Shown: piece by piece, positions 55,867 to 64,000 of the stretch
Position numbering within the stretch: the first letter of the stretch is position 1
How the letters are laid out: every line of letters begins with the position of its first letter
Origin: Pseudomonas putida
GTDB taxonomy: Bacteria > Pseudomonadota > Gammaproteobacteria > Pseudomonadales > Pseudomonadaceae
Assembly (NCBI RefSeq): GCF_001941965.1
Contig: NZ_MKZO01000006.1
Location: 62,001-126,000, forward strand
Direction of reading: 5' to 3'
Length of the DNA: 64,000 nucleotides
Notes under the pieces: generated by a model
Told to the model about the DNA's origin: nothing
Databases searched by the model: none
Seen by the model: the letters and a program-made list of their open reading frames with translations, nothing else
Position numbers and translations under genes: made by a program

Positions 55867-57189
55867 ATGCAAGCGTCGTTTTCCCGACTGCCATCCGTTA
55901 TCGCCCTGAGCGGCCTGTTCCTGGGCTTCGCCTGCACGGCCCATGCCGGGCGGGTCGAGCTGGGCGCTGCCGCCTCGCAGGCCGACCTGACCCTCGGCTG
56001 CCTGTACCCGATGACCGAGCGCGCCGCGATCTACGGCCAGGACAGCATCGCCGGCATCCAGGTGGCCCTGAGCGAACTGCAAAGCCAGCGCGAAGCCGGC
56101 GAGCAGGTGCCGCGGATGCGCGTGATCATCGACGACGACCAGTCCAAGGCTTCCTATGGCACCGGCCTGGCCCGGGCCTTCATCCGCAAGGACGGGGTGC
56201 AGGTGCTGTGCGGCATGGTCTCTTCGGGTGTGGCGATCGCCGTGAGCCAACTGGCCCGGGAAGAGAAGGTGCTGATGATCGGCACCGACCACGCCTCGTC
56301 GCGCATGAGCCTGGAAAACGGCCATCGCTATTACTTCCGGGTGACCAACGACACCTGGACCTCCATGGCCGCTGGCGCCCGCTACCTCAAGGACCTGCAA
56401 GCCAGGACCGGCTGGAAACGCCTGGCCTTCATCGGCCCCGACTACGAGTACGGCCATGTTTCCCGCGATGACCTGCATGAAGCGCTGCGCCAGCAGGGCG
56501 TCAAGTTCGACGACGTCACCGAGCTGTGGCCGCGCCTGTACGAGCCGGACTACTCCGCCTATATCGCCGCGCTGGAACAGGCCCGGCCCGACATCATCGT
56601 CTCGGCCCTGTGGGGCGGCGATTTCCATGCCTTCGTCAAGCAGGCGGCCGGGACCCGGCTGTTCGAAAGCTCGCGCCTGGCCAACTTCGACACCGGCGGC
56701 AACTACGACTTCCTCGCCTCCCTGGGCGACAAGGCACCCCCGGGCCTGATCCTCTCCGCCCGGCACCACAACAACTTCCCGGATACGCCGCGCAACCGCG
56801 CCTTCGTCGAGCGCTTCCACACCCTGACCGGGCGCTTCCCGACCTACGCCGCGCAAGGCGCCTATACCGGGGTGATGGTCCTGGCCAAGGCCAGCCAGAA
56901 GGCCGGTGGCGCCACCGATACCGAATCCCTGATCCGCGCCCTCGAAGGGCTGGAGATCGCCTTGCCGGAAGACCCGCCGGGCTTCGTCTCGCGCATCGAC
57001 CCGCTGACCCACCAGATCCAGCAGACCCAGGCCGTCGGCACCCCGGTGCCCAACCACGACTACCCGCCGGCCCAACTGATGCTCGGCAACTGGCAGCTGT
57101 ATTCCGCCGAGGAGCTGCAACCCGATCCCGCCACACGCGCCCGCCGTTTGGCCCAACAGATCCGTAATCCCGAGGGGCATGCCCCTTAG
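55867..57189 (+). CDS. ABC transporter solute-binding protein 1 (type 1 periplasmic fold)
   Basis: This 440-residue protein has a signal peptide ending near TAHAG (residue 28). The fold shows as DLTLGCLYPMTERAAIYGQDSIAGIQVAL, VQVLCGMVSSGVAIAVSQLA and IGPDYEYGHVSRDDL, typical of Liv/Urt/Ami-type receptors. The start at 55867 was chosen to give the signal peptide; an upstream in-frame start crosses the sigma-54 promoter. It is the first gene of the RpoN-driven operon, 26 bases before a second receptor gene. Two receptors for one transporter suggest two related ligands, or one serving as a sensor. Confidence 0.88.
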   Translation: MQASFSRLPSVIALSGLFLGFACTAHAGRVELGAAASQADLTLGCLYPMTERAAIYGQDSIAGIQVALSELQSQREAGEQVPRMRVIIDDDQSKASYGTGLARAFIRKDGVQVLCGMVSSGVAIAVSQLAREEKVLMIGTDHASSRMSLENGHRYYFRVTNDTWTSMAAGARYLKDLQARTGWKRLAFIGPDYEYGHVSRDDLHEALRQQGVKFDDVTELWPRLYEPDYSAYIAALEQARPDIIVSALWGGDFHAFVKQAAGTRLFESSRLANFDTGGNYDFLASLGDKAPPGLILSARHHNNFPDTPRNRAFVERFHTLTGRFPTYAAQGAYTGVMVLAKASQKAGGATDTESLIRALEGLEIALPEDPPGFVSRIDPLTHQIQQTQAVGTPVPNHDYPPAQLMLGNWQLYSAEELQPDPATRARRLAQQIRNPEGHAP

Positions 57190-57215
57190 CCCGTCAAACC
57201 CGCAATGGAAACGCC

Positions 57216-58538
57216 ATGAATAACTACAAGAAACGCCTCCAGCAAAACTGCAAGACCCTGCCATTGGCCCTGGCCATTGCCGCCGCCGGTTTCAACGGTG
57301 CGGCCGTCGCCGCCGAGAACGGCAAGTTCCGTATCGGCGTGGTGACCTTCCTCTCCGGCCCGGCGGCCGGTCCGTTCGGCGAGCCGTCGGCCAATGCCGC
57401 CAAGGTGCTGGTGGAAGGCCTCAACCAGGGCAAGCTGCCCGCGCCCTACGACAAGCTCGGCATCAACGGCGCCGAAATCGAGATGGTGATCATCGACGAG
57501 GCCGGCGGTGCGGCGAAGCAGGTCGAGGAATTCCGCAACCTGGTGCAGCGCCAGAAGGTCGATGCCGTGGTCGGCTATATCTCGTCCGGCGACTGCCTGG
57601 CGATCGCCCCGGTGGCCGAAGAGCTGGGCGCCATGACCGTGTTCTACGACTGCGGTACCTCGCAGCTGTTCAGCGAAGACAAGACCCCGCAATACGTGTT
57701 CCGCACCAGCCTCGACGCCGCCGTGGACAATATCGGCGCCGCCCGCTACCTGGCCAAGACCCGTCCGGACGCCGTGCGCGTCGGCGGCATCCAGCAGAAC
57801 TACGCCTGGGGCCAGGACAGCTGGAACGACTTCACCCTGTCCATGGCCCAGGTCATGCCCAAGAGCCAGGTGGTCGAGTCGCAGATGCCCAAGGTCTTCC
57901 AGGGCCAGTACGGCGCGGAAATCTCGGCGCTGTCGGTGAAGCGTCCGGACATCATCCATTCCAGCTTCTGGGGCGGCGACATGGAGGCCCTGGTATTGCA
58001 GGCCAACTCCCGCGGCCTGCTGGAAGACGCCACTGCGGTGCTGACCTGCGGCGAGTCGGCCCTGGAGCGCTACAAGGACCAGGCCCCCAACGGCATGATC
58101 ATCGGCGGCCGCGGCCCGTTCGGTGCCTTCGCCCCGGATAACGCCCTGAACAACTGGTTCACCACGCAGTACAAGGTCGCCTACAAGTCGTCGCCGACCT
58201 ACCCGGCAAGCAAGATGGCCCAGGCCATCCTCGGCCTGAAATTCGCCGCCGAGAACGCCGGCAGCGAAGCCGGCAAGATCCCGGCCCCGCTGGACATGGC
58301 CAAGGCCATGAAGGGCGCGACCTTCGAATCGGTGTCCGGCACCGTGCAGATGGCCCGCGCCGGCGGTCACCAGGCAATGCAGGGCATCGCCTATGGCGAG
58401 TACCACTACGACGCGGCCAGCAAAAAGGGCAGCGTGCAGAACGTCATCGCCTTCGCCGGCGAATGCGTGACCCCGCCGGACGGCACCAGCGCCCACGACT
58501 GGATCAAGGCCGGCTTCCCCGGCGCGCAGTGCAACTGA
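57216..58538 (+). CDS. ABC transporter solute-binding protein 2 (type 1 periplasmic fold)
   Basis: This 440-residue protein has a signal peptide ending at AAVAAEN (about 33). Segments FRIGVVTFLSGPAAGPFGEPS, VDAVVGYISSGDCLAIAPVAEELG and GGIQQNYAWGQDSWNDF mark a Liv/Urt/Ami-type receptor. It is homologous but not nearly identical to the upstream receptor, so an old duplication or separate recruitment. A strong hairpin follows the gene (58564-58587) before the permeases, which should keep receptor levels high. Confidence 0.9.
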   Translation: MNNYKKRLQQNCKTLPLALAIAAAGFNGAAVAAENGKFRIGVVTFLSGPAAGPFGEPSANAAKVLVEGLNQGKLPAPYDKLGINGAEIEMVIIDEAGGAAKQVEEFRNLVQRQKVDAVVGYISSGDCLAIAPVAEELGAMTVFYDCGTSQLFSEDKTPQYVFRTSLDAAVDNIGAARYLAKTRPDAVRVGGIQQNYAWGQDSWNDFTLSMAQVMPKSQVVESQMPKVFQGQYGAEISALSVKRPDIIHSSFWGGDMEALVLQANSRGLLEDATAVLTCGESALERYKDQAPNGMIIGGRGPFGAFAPDNALNNWFTTQYKVAYKSSPTYPASKMAQAILGLKFAAENAGSEAGKIPAPLDMAKAMKGATFESVSGTVQMARAGGHQAMQGIAYGEYHYDAASKKGSVQNVIAFAGECVTPPDGTSAHDWIKAGFPGAQCN

Positions 58539-58563
58539 TCGCAGTGCACACAGCTGACTGATG

Positions 58564-58587
58564 GTGGCGGCCGGTCCCGGCCGCCAC
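58564..58587 (+). promoter_or_regulatory. Intercistronic hairpin between receptor 2 and permease genes
   Basis: GTGGCGGCCGG pairs perfectly over 11 bases with CCGGCCGCCAC around TC. No T run follows, so it more likely protects the receptor message 3' end than stops transcription. It parallels the pstS-pstC hairpin. Confidence 0.65.
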
Positions 58588-58606
58588 ACTAGCCTGGTAC
58601 GAATTT

Positions 58607-59506
58607 ATGCTGAGTCTTTATGCGGTGCTGATCGACGGCGCCATCTATGCCTCGTGGCTGTTCCTGGTCGCGGCGGGGCTCACCGTCATCTACGGTGTCA
58701 TGCGCATTCTCAACATGGCCCATGGCAGCTTCTATGCCATCGGTGCCTATGCCGCCGCCTCGCTGGTGGGCTGGTATTTCAACAATGGCATCGGCCCGGT
58801 CTGGGTCGGCTACCTGATGATGCTCGGCTGCGCCCTGGCCGCCGGGCTGATCGTTGGTCTGCTGATCGAGCGCGGTCTGCTCCGGTTCATGTACGGCCGC
58901 GACGAAGTGCTGATGGTGATCATCACCTACGCGCTGCTGCTGATCCTCGAAGACGCCATGAAGATGATCTGGGGCGTCAACCCGTACTTCGCCTACCAGC
59001 CCTATGCGGAAATGGGCCGCAGCGTGCTGGCCGGGCTCAAGGTCTCCAACTACGACCTGATGCTGGTCGGCGTGTCGCTGGTGCTCGGCCTGTCGCTGTG
59101 GCTGTGGCTGGAACGCACCCACCAGGGCAAGGTCCTGCGCGCGGTGATCCATGACCGCGAAGTGGCCCAGGCCATGGGCGTCAACGTGCGCCGGGTGTTC
59201 ACCCTGGTGTTCGTCCTCGGCACGGTGCTCGGCACCCTGGCCGGCGCGCTGACCGCCCCGGCGATCTCGGTGGCCCCGGGCATCGGCGTGGAGATCATCG
59301 TCCTGGCGTTCGCCGTGGTGGTGATCGGCGGCATGGGCAGCATCGAGGGCGCCGCCCTGGGCGCCTTGCTGGTCGGCCTGAGTCGTGCGGCGGCGGTGCA
59401 CTACGCACCGCAATTCGAACTGTTCGTGATCTACGGCGTGATGGCGCTGGTCCTGGCGGTGCGTCCGCAGGGCCTGTTCGGTCGCGTGCTGGCGAGGAAA
59501 ATCTGA
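58607..59506 (+). CDS. Liv-type ABC transporter permease (LivH-like)
   Basis: This inner-membrane permease of 299 residues has about eight spans. Marks are GAIYASWLFLVAAGLTVIYGVMRILNMAHGSFYAIGAYAA (early helices; the NMAHG turn is typical) and the coupling loop RTHQGKVLRAVIHDREVAQAMGVNVRRVF. It pairs with the next gene to form the channel. Its stop overlaps the next start by one base. Confidence 0.93.
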   Translation: MLSLYAVLIDGAIYASWLFLVAAGLTVIYGVMRILNMAHGSFYAIGAYAAASLVGWYFNNGIGPVWVGYLMMLGCALAAGLIVGLLIERGLLRFMYGRDEVLMVIITYALLLILEDAMKMIWGVNPYFAYQPYAEMGRSVLAGLKVSNYDLMLVGVSLVLGLSLWLWLERTHQGKVLRAVIHDREVAQAMGVNVRRVFTLVFVLGTVLGTLAGALTAPAISVAPGIGVEIIVLAFAVVVIGGMGSIEGAALGALLVGLSRAAAVHYAPQFELFVIYGVMALVLAVRPQGLFGRVLARKI

Positions 59507-60465
59507 TGCGTCTCGATCGAACCGAAATGATTCTCCTGGCCGTGGCCGTGCTGCTCGCCCTCGGCGGCGTGATCGCCCCGCAATGGCTGGTGTTCCTGCT
59601 GACCATGGCGCTGGCCAAGTCCATGGTGGTGCAGGGCGTGGTGATGCAGATGCGCGCCGGCCTGGTGACCTTCGGCCAGGGCCTGTACTTCTGCATCGGT
59701 GGTTATGCCGTGGGCATGAGCGGGCATTTCCTGGATATCAGCGACCTGCCGACCCTGCTGCTGATCGGCGTTGCCGCCGCCGTCGCGTTGGCCATGCTGC
59801 TGGGCCTGCTGATGACCCGCTACCGCGAGATCTTCTTCGCCATGCTGTCGCTGGCGTTCTCCATGATCCTCTACGGCATGCTGGTGAAAAGCCCGGCCCT
59901 GGGCAGCACCGACGGCTTCAACGTCAAGGCCTGGACCCTGTTCGGCTGGAGCCCGGCGCAAGGCCAGGCGCCGCTGGCGCTGTTCGTGATCATCGTCGCC
60001 GTCAGCGCGGTGCTCGCCGTGCTCCTGCACCGCTACGGGCGCAGCAGCGCCGGGGCCATGTGCGAGGCGATTCGCGAGAACGAAGTGCGGGTCGAGTACC
60101 TCGGCCAGTCGCCGCGCTGGGTGCTGTACATGAACTATGTCGCCGCGGCCGGCGTCTCGGCCCTGGGTGGCGGCTTCATGGCCCTGTCCGCCGGGCATAT
60201 CGACCCGGAAATGGCCTACTGGATCACCTCCGGCGAGTTCGTCTTCATCGCCTTGCTCGGCGGCACCGCCCATGTGGCGGCGCCGATCATCGCCGCGATC
60301 CTGTTCGCCGTGGTCCGCACCTATGCCATCGAACTGGTGCCCCATAGCTGGCAGATGATCCTCGGCATCACCCTGCTGGCAATCATCGTGTTCCTGCCCA
60401 AGGGGCTGTGGAGCCTGTTCAGTGGCCAGGCCCGCCGGGCCAAAGCCGTGGAGGCCAAGGCATGA
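59506..60465 (+). CDS. Liv-type ABC transporter permease (LivM-like)
   Basis: This 319-residue protein has about ten spans. The segments GLVTFGQGLYFCIGGYAVGM and YGRSSAGAMCEAIRENEVRVEYLG (coupling loop) are characteristic of LivM permeases, as is AYWITSGEFVFIALLGGTAHVAAPI. It is coupled on both sides: the start shares a base with the LivH-like stop, and the stop overlaps the ATPase start (ATGA). Confidence 0.93.
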   Translation: MRLDRTEMILLAVAVLLALGGVIAPQWLVFLLTMALAKSMVVQGVVMQMRAGLVTFGQGLYFCIGGYAVGMSGHFLDISDLPTLLLIGVAAAVALAMLLGLLMTRYREIFFAMLSLAFSMILYGMLVKSPALGSTDGFNVKAWTLFGWSPAQGQAPLALFVIIVAVSAVLAVLLHRYGRSSAGAMCEAIRENEVRVEYLGQSPRWVLYMNYVAAAGVSALGGGFMALSAGHIDPEMAYWITSGEFVFIALLGGTAHVAAPIIAAILFAVVRTYAIELVPHSWQMILGITLLAIIVFLPKGLWSLFSGQARRAKAVEAKA

Positions 60466-61232
60466 GCTGTATTCTGGAAACCCGTGGGCTGTACAAGGAG
60501 TTCGGCGCGGTCACCGCCGCCAAGGACGTCAACGTGCGCATCGCCAAGGGCGAAGTGGTCGGGGTGATCGGCTCCAACGGCGCCGGCAAGACCACCTTCA
60601 TCAACATGGTCACCGGCTACCTCAAGCCGAGCCGTGGCGAGATCCTGTTCAACCAGCAATCGATCATCGGCCGCACGCCGCGGGCGATTACCCGCGCCGG
60701 CATGGCCCGATCGTTCCAGGTGGCGCAGCTGTTCCCGGAACTGACCGTGCTGGACAACCTGCTGATCGCCCTGGCCGCCGCCGAGTCGCCGTTCCCGTCG
60801 CTGCTGCGGCCGCTGCGCAGCGACGCGCGGATCGCCCGTGCCGAGGCGATCCTCAGCGAGTTCAGCATCCTCAACTGGCGCGACAGCAAGGTCACCGCCG
60901 TGCCCCAGGGCGTGCGCAAGCTGATCGATATCGCCATGGCCCTGATCGGCGACCCGCAGATGCTCTTGCTGGACGAACCCACCAGTGGCGTCAGCGCCGA
61001 AGAGAAGACCCAACTGATGGACACCGTGATGCAGGTGGTGTCGCGGCATCAGGTCACGGTGCTGTTCGTCGAACACGATATGGACGTGGTGCGCCGCTAT
61101 GTGTCGCGCATCCTCGCCTTCTACAGCGGTGAAGTGCTGGCCGACGGTCCGCCCGAGGAGGTCCTGGCCAATGCCCGGGTCCAGGAGCTGGTCACCGGCG
61201 GCCACAAGGCGCACAAGGGAGCACACGCATGA
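60462..61232 (+). CDS. Liv-type ABC transporter ATPase (LivG-like)
   Basis: The protein has 256 residues with Walker A GSNGAGKTT and Walker B MLLLDEPTSGVSAEE. The signature position reads VPQGVRKLIDIAMAL: the usual LSxGxQ is changed to VPQGVR, an uncommon but known drift in this family. The switch His is in VEHDMD. The start at 60462 overlaps the permease stop. With the next ATPase it forms the heterodimer that powers uptake. Confidence 0.92.
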   Translation: MSCILETRGLYKEFGAVTAAKDVNVRIAKGEVVGVIGSNGAGKTTFINMVTGYLKPSRGEILFNQQSIIGRTPRAITRAGMARSFQVAQLFPELTVLDNLLIALAAAESPFPSLLRPLRSDARIARAEAILSEFSILNWRDSKVTAVPQGVRKLIDIAMALIGDPQMLLLDEPTSGVSAEEKTQLMDTVMQVVSRHQVTVLFVEHDMDVVRRYVSRILAFYSGEVLADGPPEEVLANARVQELVTGGHKAHKGAHA

Positions 61233-61876
61233 GCCTGGAAATCCGCAACCTCAATGTGTCCATCGAGTCGGTGCCGATCCTGCACAACGTCTCGCTGAAT
61301 GTCGGCGCCGGGCAGATGGTCGGCCTGATCGGCCATAACGGCGCCGGCAAGACCACCCTGATCCGCACCCTGATGGGCCTGCTCGAGGCCGACTCCGGCT
61401 CGATCAGGTTCAACGACAGCGACCTGCGCGCCCAGCCCGGCCATCAGCGCGCGGCGGCGGGGATCAGCTACCTGCCCGAAGACCGCCGGCTGATCCCGGC
61501 GCTGACCGTGGAGGAGAACATCCTCCTGCCGGTCTGGGCCAACAAGCTGCCGGGCAGTGCCGAGCGCCTGGAATGGGTCTACAGCCTGATCCCGGAAATC
61601 GCCCAGTTCCGCGAGCGCCGCGCCATGCAGCTGTCCGGCGGGCAGCAGAAGCTGGTGGCCCTGGCCCGGGCGCTGATGCCCGGGCAGCGTCTGCTGATCC
61701 TCGATGAACCCTTCGAAGGCGTGGCCCCGGTGCTGTCCCGGCGCCTCACCGAAGTGATTGCCAAGCTCGGCGATGCAGGCCTGTGCGTGCTGATCTCCGA
61801 ATCCGATGACACCCATTCCGCTGACCTGGTCGATGCCGTCTACCGCATCGAGCGCGGCAGCGTGCGAGCAGGATGA
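61229..61876 (+). CDS. Liv-type ABC transporter ATPase (LivF-like)
   Basis: The protein has 215 residues, shorter than the usual 233-240. Walker A is GHNGAGKTT, the signature LSGGQQKLVALARALM, and Walker B LLILDEPFEGVAPV. After Walker B the switch region reads LCVLISESDD, with Ser where the conserved His of the H-loop is expected. ATP turnover may then depend on the LivG-like partner. Four-base overlaps on both sides tie it into the operon. Confidence 0.9.
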   Translation: MSLEIRNLNVSIESVPILHNVSLNVGAGQMVGLIGHNGAGKTTLIRTLMGLLEADSGSIRFNDSDLRAQPGHQRAAAGISYLPEDRRLIPALTVEENILLPVWANKLPGSAERLEWVYSLIPEIAQFRERRAMQLSGGQQKLVALARALMPGQRLLILDEPFEGVAPVLSRRLTEVIAKLGDAGLCVLISESDDTHSADLVDAVYRIERGSVRAG

Positions 61877-63036
61877 ACGCCATGTCGACCTTTACCTTTG
61901 AAACCACCCCACGGGTGATCTGCGAAGTGGACGGCGCCCTGCGCCTGGGCACCCTGTGCCGTGAACTGGGGGCCGAGCGGGTGCTGCTGGTCAGCGACCC
62001 GGGCCTGCAGAAAGCCGGCTTGCTGGAGGCGCCGATGCAGGCGCTGCGCGAGGCTGGCGTCGAGGTCAGCCTGTACAGCGATGTGCAGGCCGATCCGCCC
62101 GAGGCGTCGGTGCTCGACGCGGTGAAGGCGGGGCGTGACTGTGGCGCCCAGGCGGTGATCGGCCTGGGCGGTGGCAGCTCGCTGGACACCGCCAAGCTGG
62201 TGGCATTGCTTTGCGGCCGCGAGCAGAAACTGGAGGACATCTACGGCATCAACCTGGCCCAGGGCCCGCGCCTGCCGCTGATCCAGGTGCCGACCACGGC
62301 CGGCACCGGTTCCGAAGTCACGGCGGTGGCCATCGTCACCACCCCGAGCCATGAGAAGAAGGGCGTGGTCAGCCCGCTGCTGTACCCGGATATCGCCCTG
62401 CTCGATGCGCGCCTGACCGTCGGCCTGCCGGCGGCGGTCAGTGCCATGACCGGTGTCGATGCCATGGTCCACGCCATCGAGGCCTACACCAGCCTGCACA
62501 AGAAGAACGTGCTGTCCGATGGCCTGGCCCAGCAGGCGCTGCGCCTGCTGGCGGGCAACCTGGACCGCGTGCTGGCCGAGCCGGGCGACCTCAAGGCCCG
62601 CTCCGACATGCTGCTGGGCTCGATGCTGGCCGGCATGGCCTTCGCCAACGCCCCGGTGGCGGCGGTGCATGCGCTGGCCTATCCGCTGGGCGGGCACTTC
62701 CATGTGCCCCATGGCTTGAGCAATGCGCTGGTGCTGGTGCCGGTGCTGAACTTCAACCGCAGCGCAGCCGAGGGGTTGTATGCCGAGCTGGCGCCGAGCG
62801 TGTTGCCGGGGCAGCGCTTCGATTCGCCGGCGGCGGCTTGCGAGGCCTTTATCGGGTTCATGACCGCCTTGGTCGAGCGCATGCCGTTCGCCCAGCGCCT
62901 GGCCGAAGTCGGCGTCACCGAAGCAGACCTCGACCGCCTCAGCAACGATGCGATGAAGGTCCAGCGCCTGCTCATCAACAACCCGCGCCCGGTCACCCGC
63001 GACGATGCGCGGGCCATCTACGCCTCGGTCTTGTGA
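61873..63036 (+). CDS. Iron-containing alcohol dehydrogenase 1 (group III)
   Basis: This 387-residue cytoplasmic enzyme has the NAD-binding GLGGGSSLDTAKLVALL near 97, PTTAGTGSEVTAVAIV and the metal site: Asp and His in GVDAMVHAIEAYTS, His in HALAYPLGGHFHVPHG. It oxidises an alcohol with NAD+ using iron (sometimes zinc). The start overlaps the LivF-like stop (ATGA). Its place in the ABC operon says the imported compound is, or yields, an alcohol. No aldehyde dehydrogenase is in the window; one may lie beyond the right edge. Confidence 0.92.
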   Translation: MNAMSTFTFETTPRVICEVDGALRLGTLCRELGAERVLLVSDPGLQKAGLLEAPMQALREAGVEVSLYSDVQADPPEASVLDAVKAGRDCGAQAVIGLGGGSSLDTAKLVALLCGREQKLEDIYGINLAQGPRLPLIQVPTTAGTGSEVTAVAIVTTPSHEKKGVVSPLLYPDIALLDARLTVGLPAAVSAMTGVDAMVHAIEAYTSLHKKNVLSDGLAQQALRLLAGNLDRVLAEPGDLKARSDMLLGSMLAGMAFANAPVAAVHALAYPLGGHFHVPHGLSNALVLVPVLNFNRSAAEGLYAELAPSVLPGQRFDSPAAACEAFIGFMTALVERMPFAQRLAEVGVTEADLDRLSNDAMKVQRLLINNPRPVTRDDARAIYASVL

Positions 63037-63047
63037 GGGCCTGTGCG

Positions 63048-64000
63048 ATGAATCATGAATTCAGAAGCGTGCCGCGCATCGTCTGTGCGGCGGGGAGCCT
63101 GGGCAGCATTGGCGAAGTGTTCGCCGGGCTAGGGGCAGGGCGGGTGTTGCTGGTCTGCGACCCGGGCATCGTCAAGCTGGGCTTTGCCGCTACGGCGGTG
63201 ACTGCGCTGGAGGCAGCGGGTCTTGACGTGGCGGTGTTCGACCAGGTAGTGGCGGATCCGCCGGCCGCCGTGGTCCGCCAGGCCGTCGCCCAGGGGCGGG
63301 CGTTCGACGCCGATGGCGTGCTCGGTCTGGGCGGCGGCAGTTCGCTGGATGCGGCCAAGCTGGTGGCCTTGCTGATCAACAGCGAGCAGCCGCTGGAAGA
63401 CCTGTACGGCACCGACAGAGCCCGAGGCGGGCGCCTGCCGCTGGTGTTGATGCCGACCACGGCGGGGACCGGTTCGGAGGTAACCTGGGTCTCGGTGATC
63501 ACCGACGAGCAGCAGCGCAAGCAGGCGGTGTACTCGGCGCAACTGATGCCGGACGTGGCGGTGCTCGACCCCGAGCTGACCCTGGGGTTGCCGGCGCAGG
63601 TCACGGCGGCGACCGGGCTGGATGCCATGGTTCACGCCATCGAGGCCTATACCAGCCGCACCCGCAAGAACCCGATTTCCGATGGCCTGGCCACCACGGC
63701 CCTGGGGCTGCTGGGCGGCAACCTGCGCAAGGTGCTGGCGGACGGTCGCGACGTGGCGGCGCGGGAGGCCATGCTGCAAGGCTCGCTGATGGCCGGGATG
63801 GCCTTCGTCAACGCCTCGGTGGCGGCGATCCATGGGCTGGCGTATCCGTTGGGGGCGCGGTTCCATATCCCCCATGGGCATGCCAATGCGCTGGTCATGG
63901 CACCGATGATCCGCTTCAACCTGGAAGCGGCGCAGGGGTTGTATGCGGAGCTGGCGGGGTATCTGTTGCCGGGGGTGGTGTTTGCTGACGAGGCGGCTGC
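63048..64000 (+). CDS. Iron-containing alcohol dehydrogenase 2 (group III), cut by the window edge
   Basis: The first 317 residues are visible. Its layout is the same as the preceding gene: GLGGGSSLDAAKLVALL, PTTAGTGSEVTWVSVI, GLDAMVHAIEAYTS and HGLAYPLGARFHIPHG, so all metal ligands are present. It is clearly a paralogue of the upstream enzyme, from an old tandem duplication judging by the many differences. It starts 11 bases after the previous stop and continues the operon past base 64000. Confidence 0.92.
   Translation, partial: MNHEFRSVPRIVCAAGSLGSIGEVFAGLGAGRVLLVCDPGIVKLGFAATAVTALEAAGLDVAVFDQVVADPPAAVVRQAVAQGRAFDADGVLGLGGGSSLDAAKLVALLINSEQPLEDLYGTDRARGGRLPLVLMPTTAGTGSEVTWVSVITDEQQRKQAVYSAQLMPDVAVLDPELTLGLPAQVTAATGLDAMVHAIEAYTSRTRKNPISDGLATTALGLLGGNLRKVLADGRDVAAREAMLQGSLMAGMAFVNASVAAIHGLAYPLGARFHIPHGHANALVMAPMIRFNLEAAQGLYAELAGYLLPGVVFADEAA

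Overview
The window is about 64 kb of high-GC Pseudomonas chromosome, most likely from the fluorescens/protegens/putida side of the genus. The grounds are the gene families and their order, the GC-rich codon use, and many copies of Pseudomonas-type REP/REPIN palindromes (core GTGGGAGCTGGCTTGCCAGC) in the gaps. No rRNA, tRNA, CRISPR array, insertion sequence, phage gene or replication origin was recognised. The left edge cuts a hybrid sensor kinase and the right edge cuts an iron-dependent alcohol dehydrogenase.

Layout. 0-6.7 kb: hybrid kinase end, Pho-box-driven pstSCAB without phoU, and a coupled pair of a degenerate Fic-like protein and a HAD-fold protein. 6.8-12 kb: two large, poorly known minus-strand genes of visibly lower GC, a 1170-aa protein (predicted beta-rich front, amphipathic and hydrophobic helical back) and a TULIP/P47-like protein; this is the most novel part of the window. 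12.2-14.2 kb: an RsbQ-like alpha/beta hydrolase overlapping a PAS histidine kinase. 14.5-17.1 kb: cupin, GNAT acetyltransferase, a small DUF3077-like protein and a truncated phosphatase-superfamily remnant. 17.2-27.5 kb: a catabolic island with two TRAP transporters, an LLM flavin oxidoreductase, an RraA-like protein, an HpcH/HpaI aldolase, a nitrilase-superfamily hydrolase and a LysR regulator. 27.8-35.7 kb: the trehalose-to-alpha-glucan pathway (glgE, treS-maltokinase fusion, glgB).

35.7-40.6 kb: small membrane and Rossmann proteins, copD-nnrS behind an FNR/ANR/DNR-type palindrome with class II promoter spacing, and a radical-SAM DNA repair pair behind a LexA-type SOS box. 40.7-50.6 kb: YafY-type regulator with a small dimeric-barrel protein; MFS-LysR-aspA operon; Nudix hydrolase; LysR divergent from azlCD; MHS-type MFS carrier. 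50.7-64 kb: an orphan Tat/lipoprotein peptide-binding protein, then an NtrB/NtrC-like two-component system followed by tandem TGAGCG-N5-CGCTCA dyads, a near-perfect sigma-54 promoter and a translationally coupled operon of two solute-binding proteins, Liv-type permeases and ATPases, and two tandem Fe-alcohol dehydrogenases. This reads as a self-contained sense-import-oxidise module for an unidentified substrate.

Start codons were chosen by eye from Shine-Dalgarno placement, family length and overlap with the upstream gene. Family assignments rest on motif recognition without database searches.
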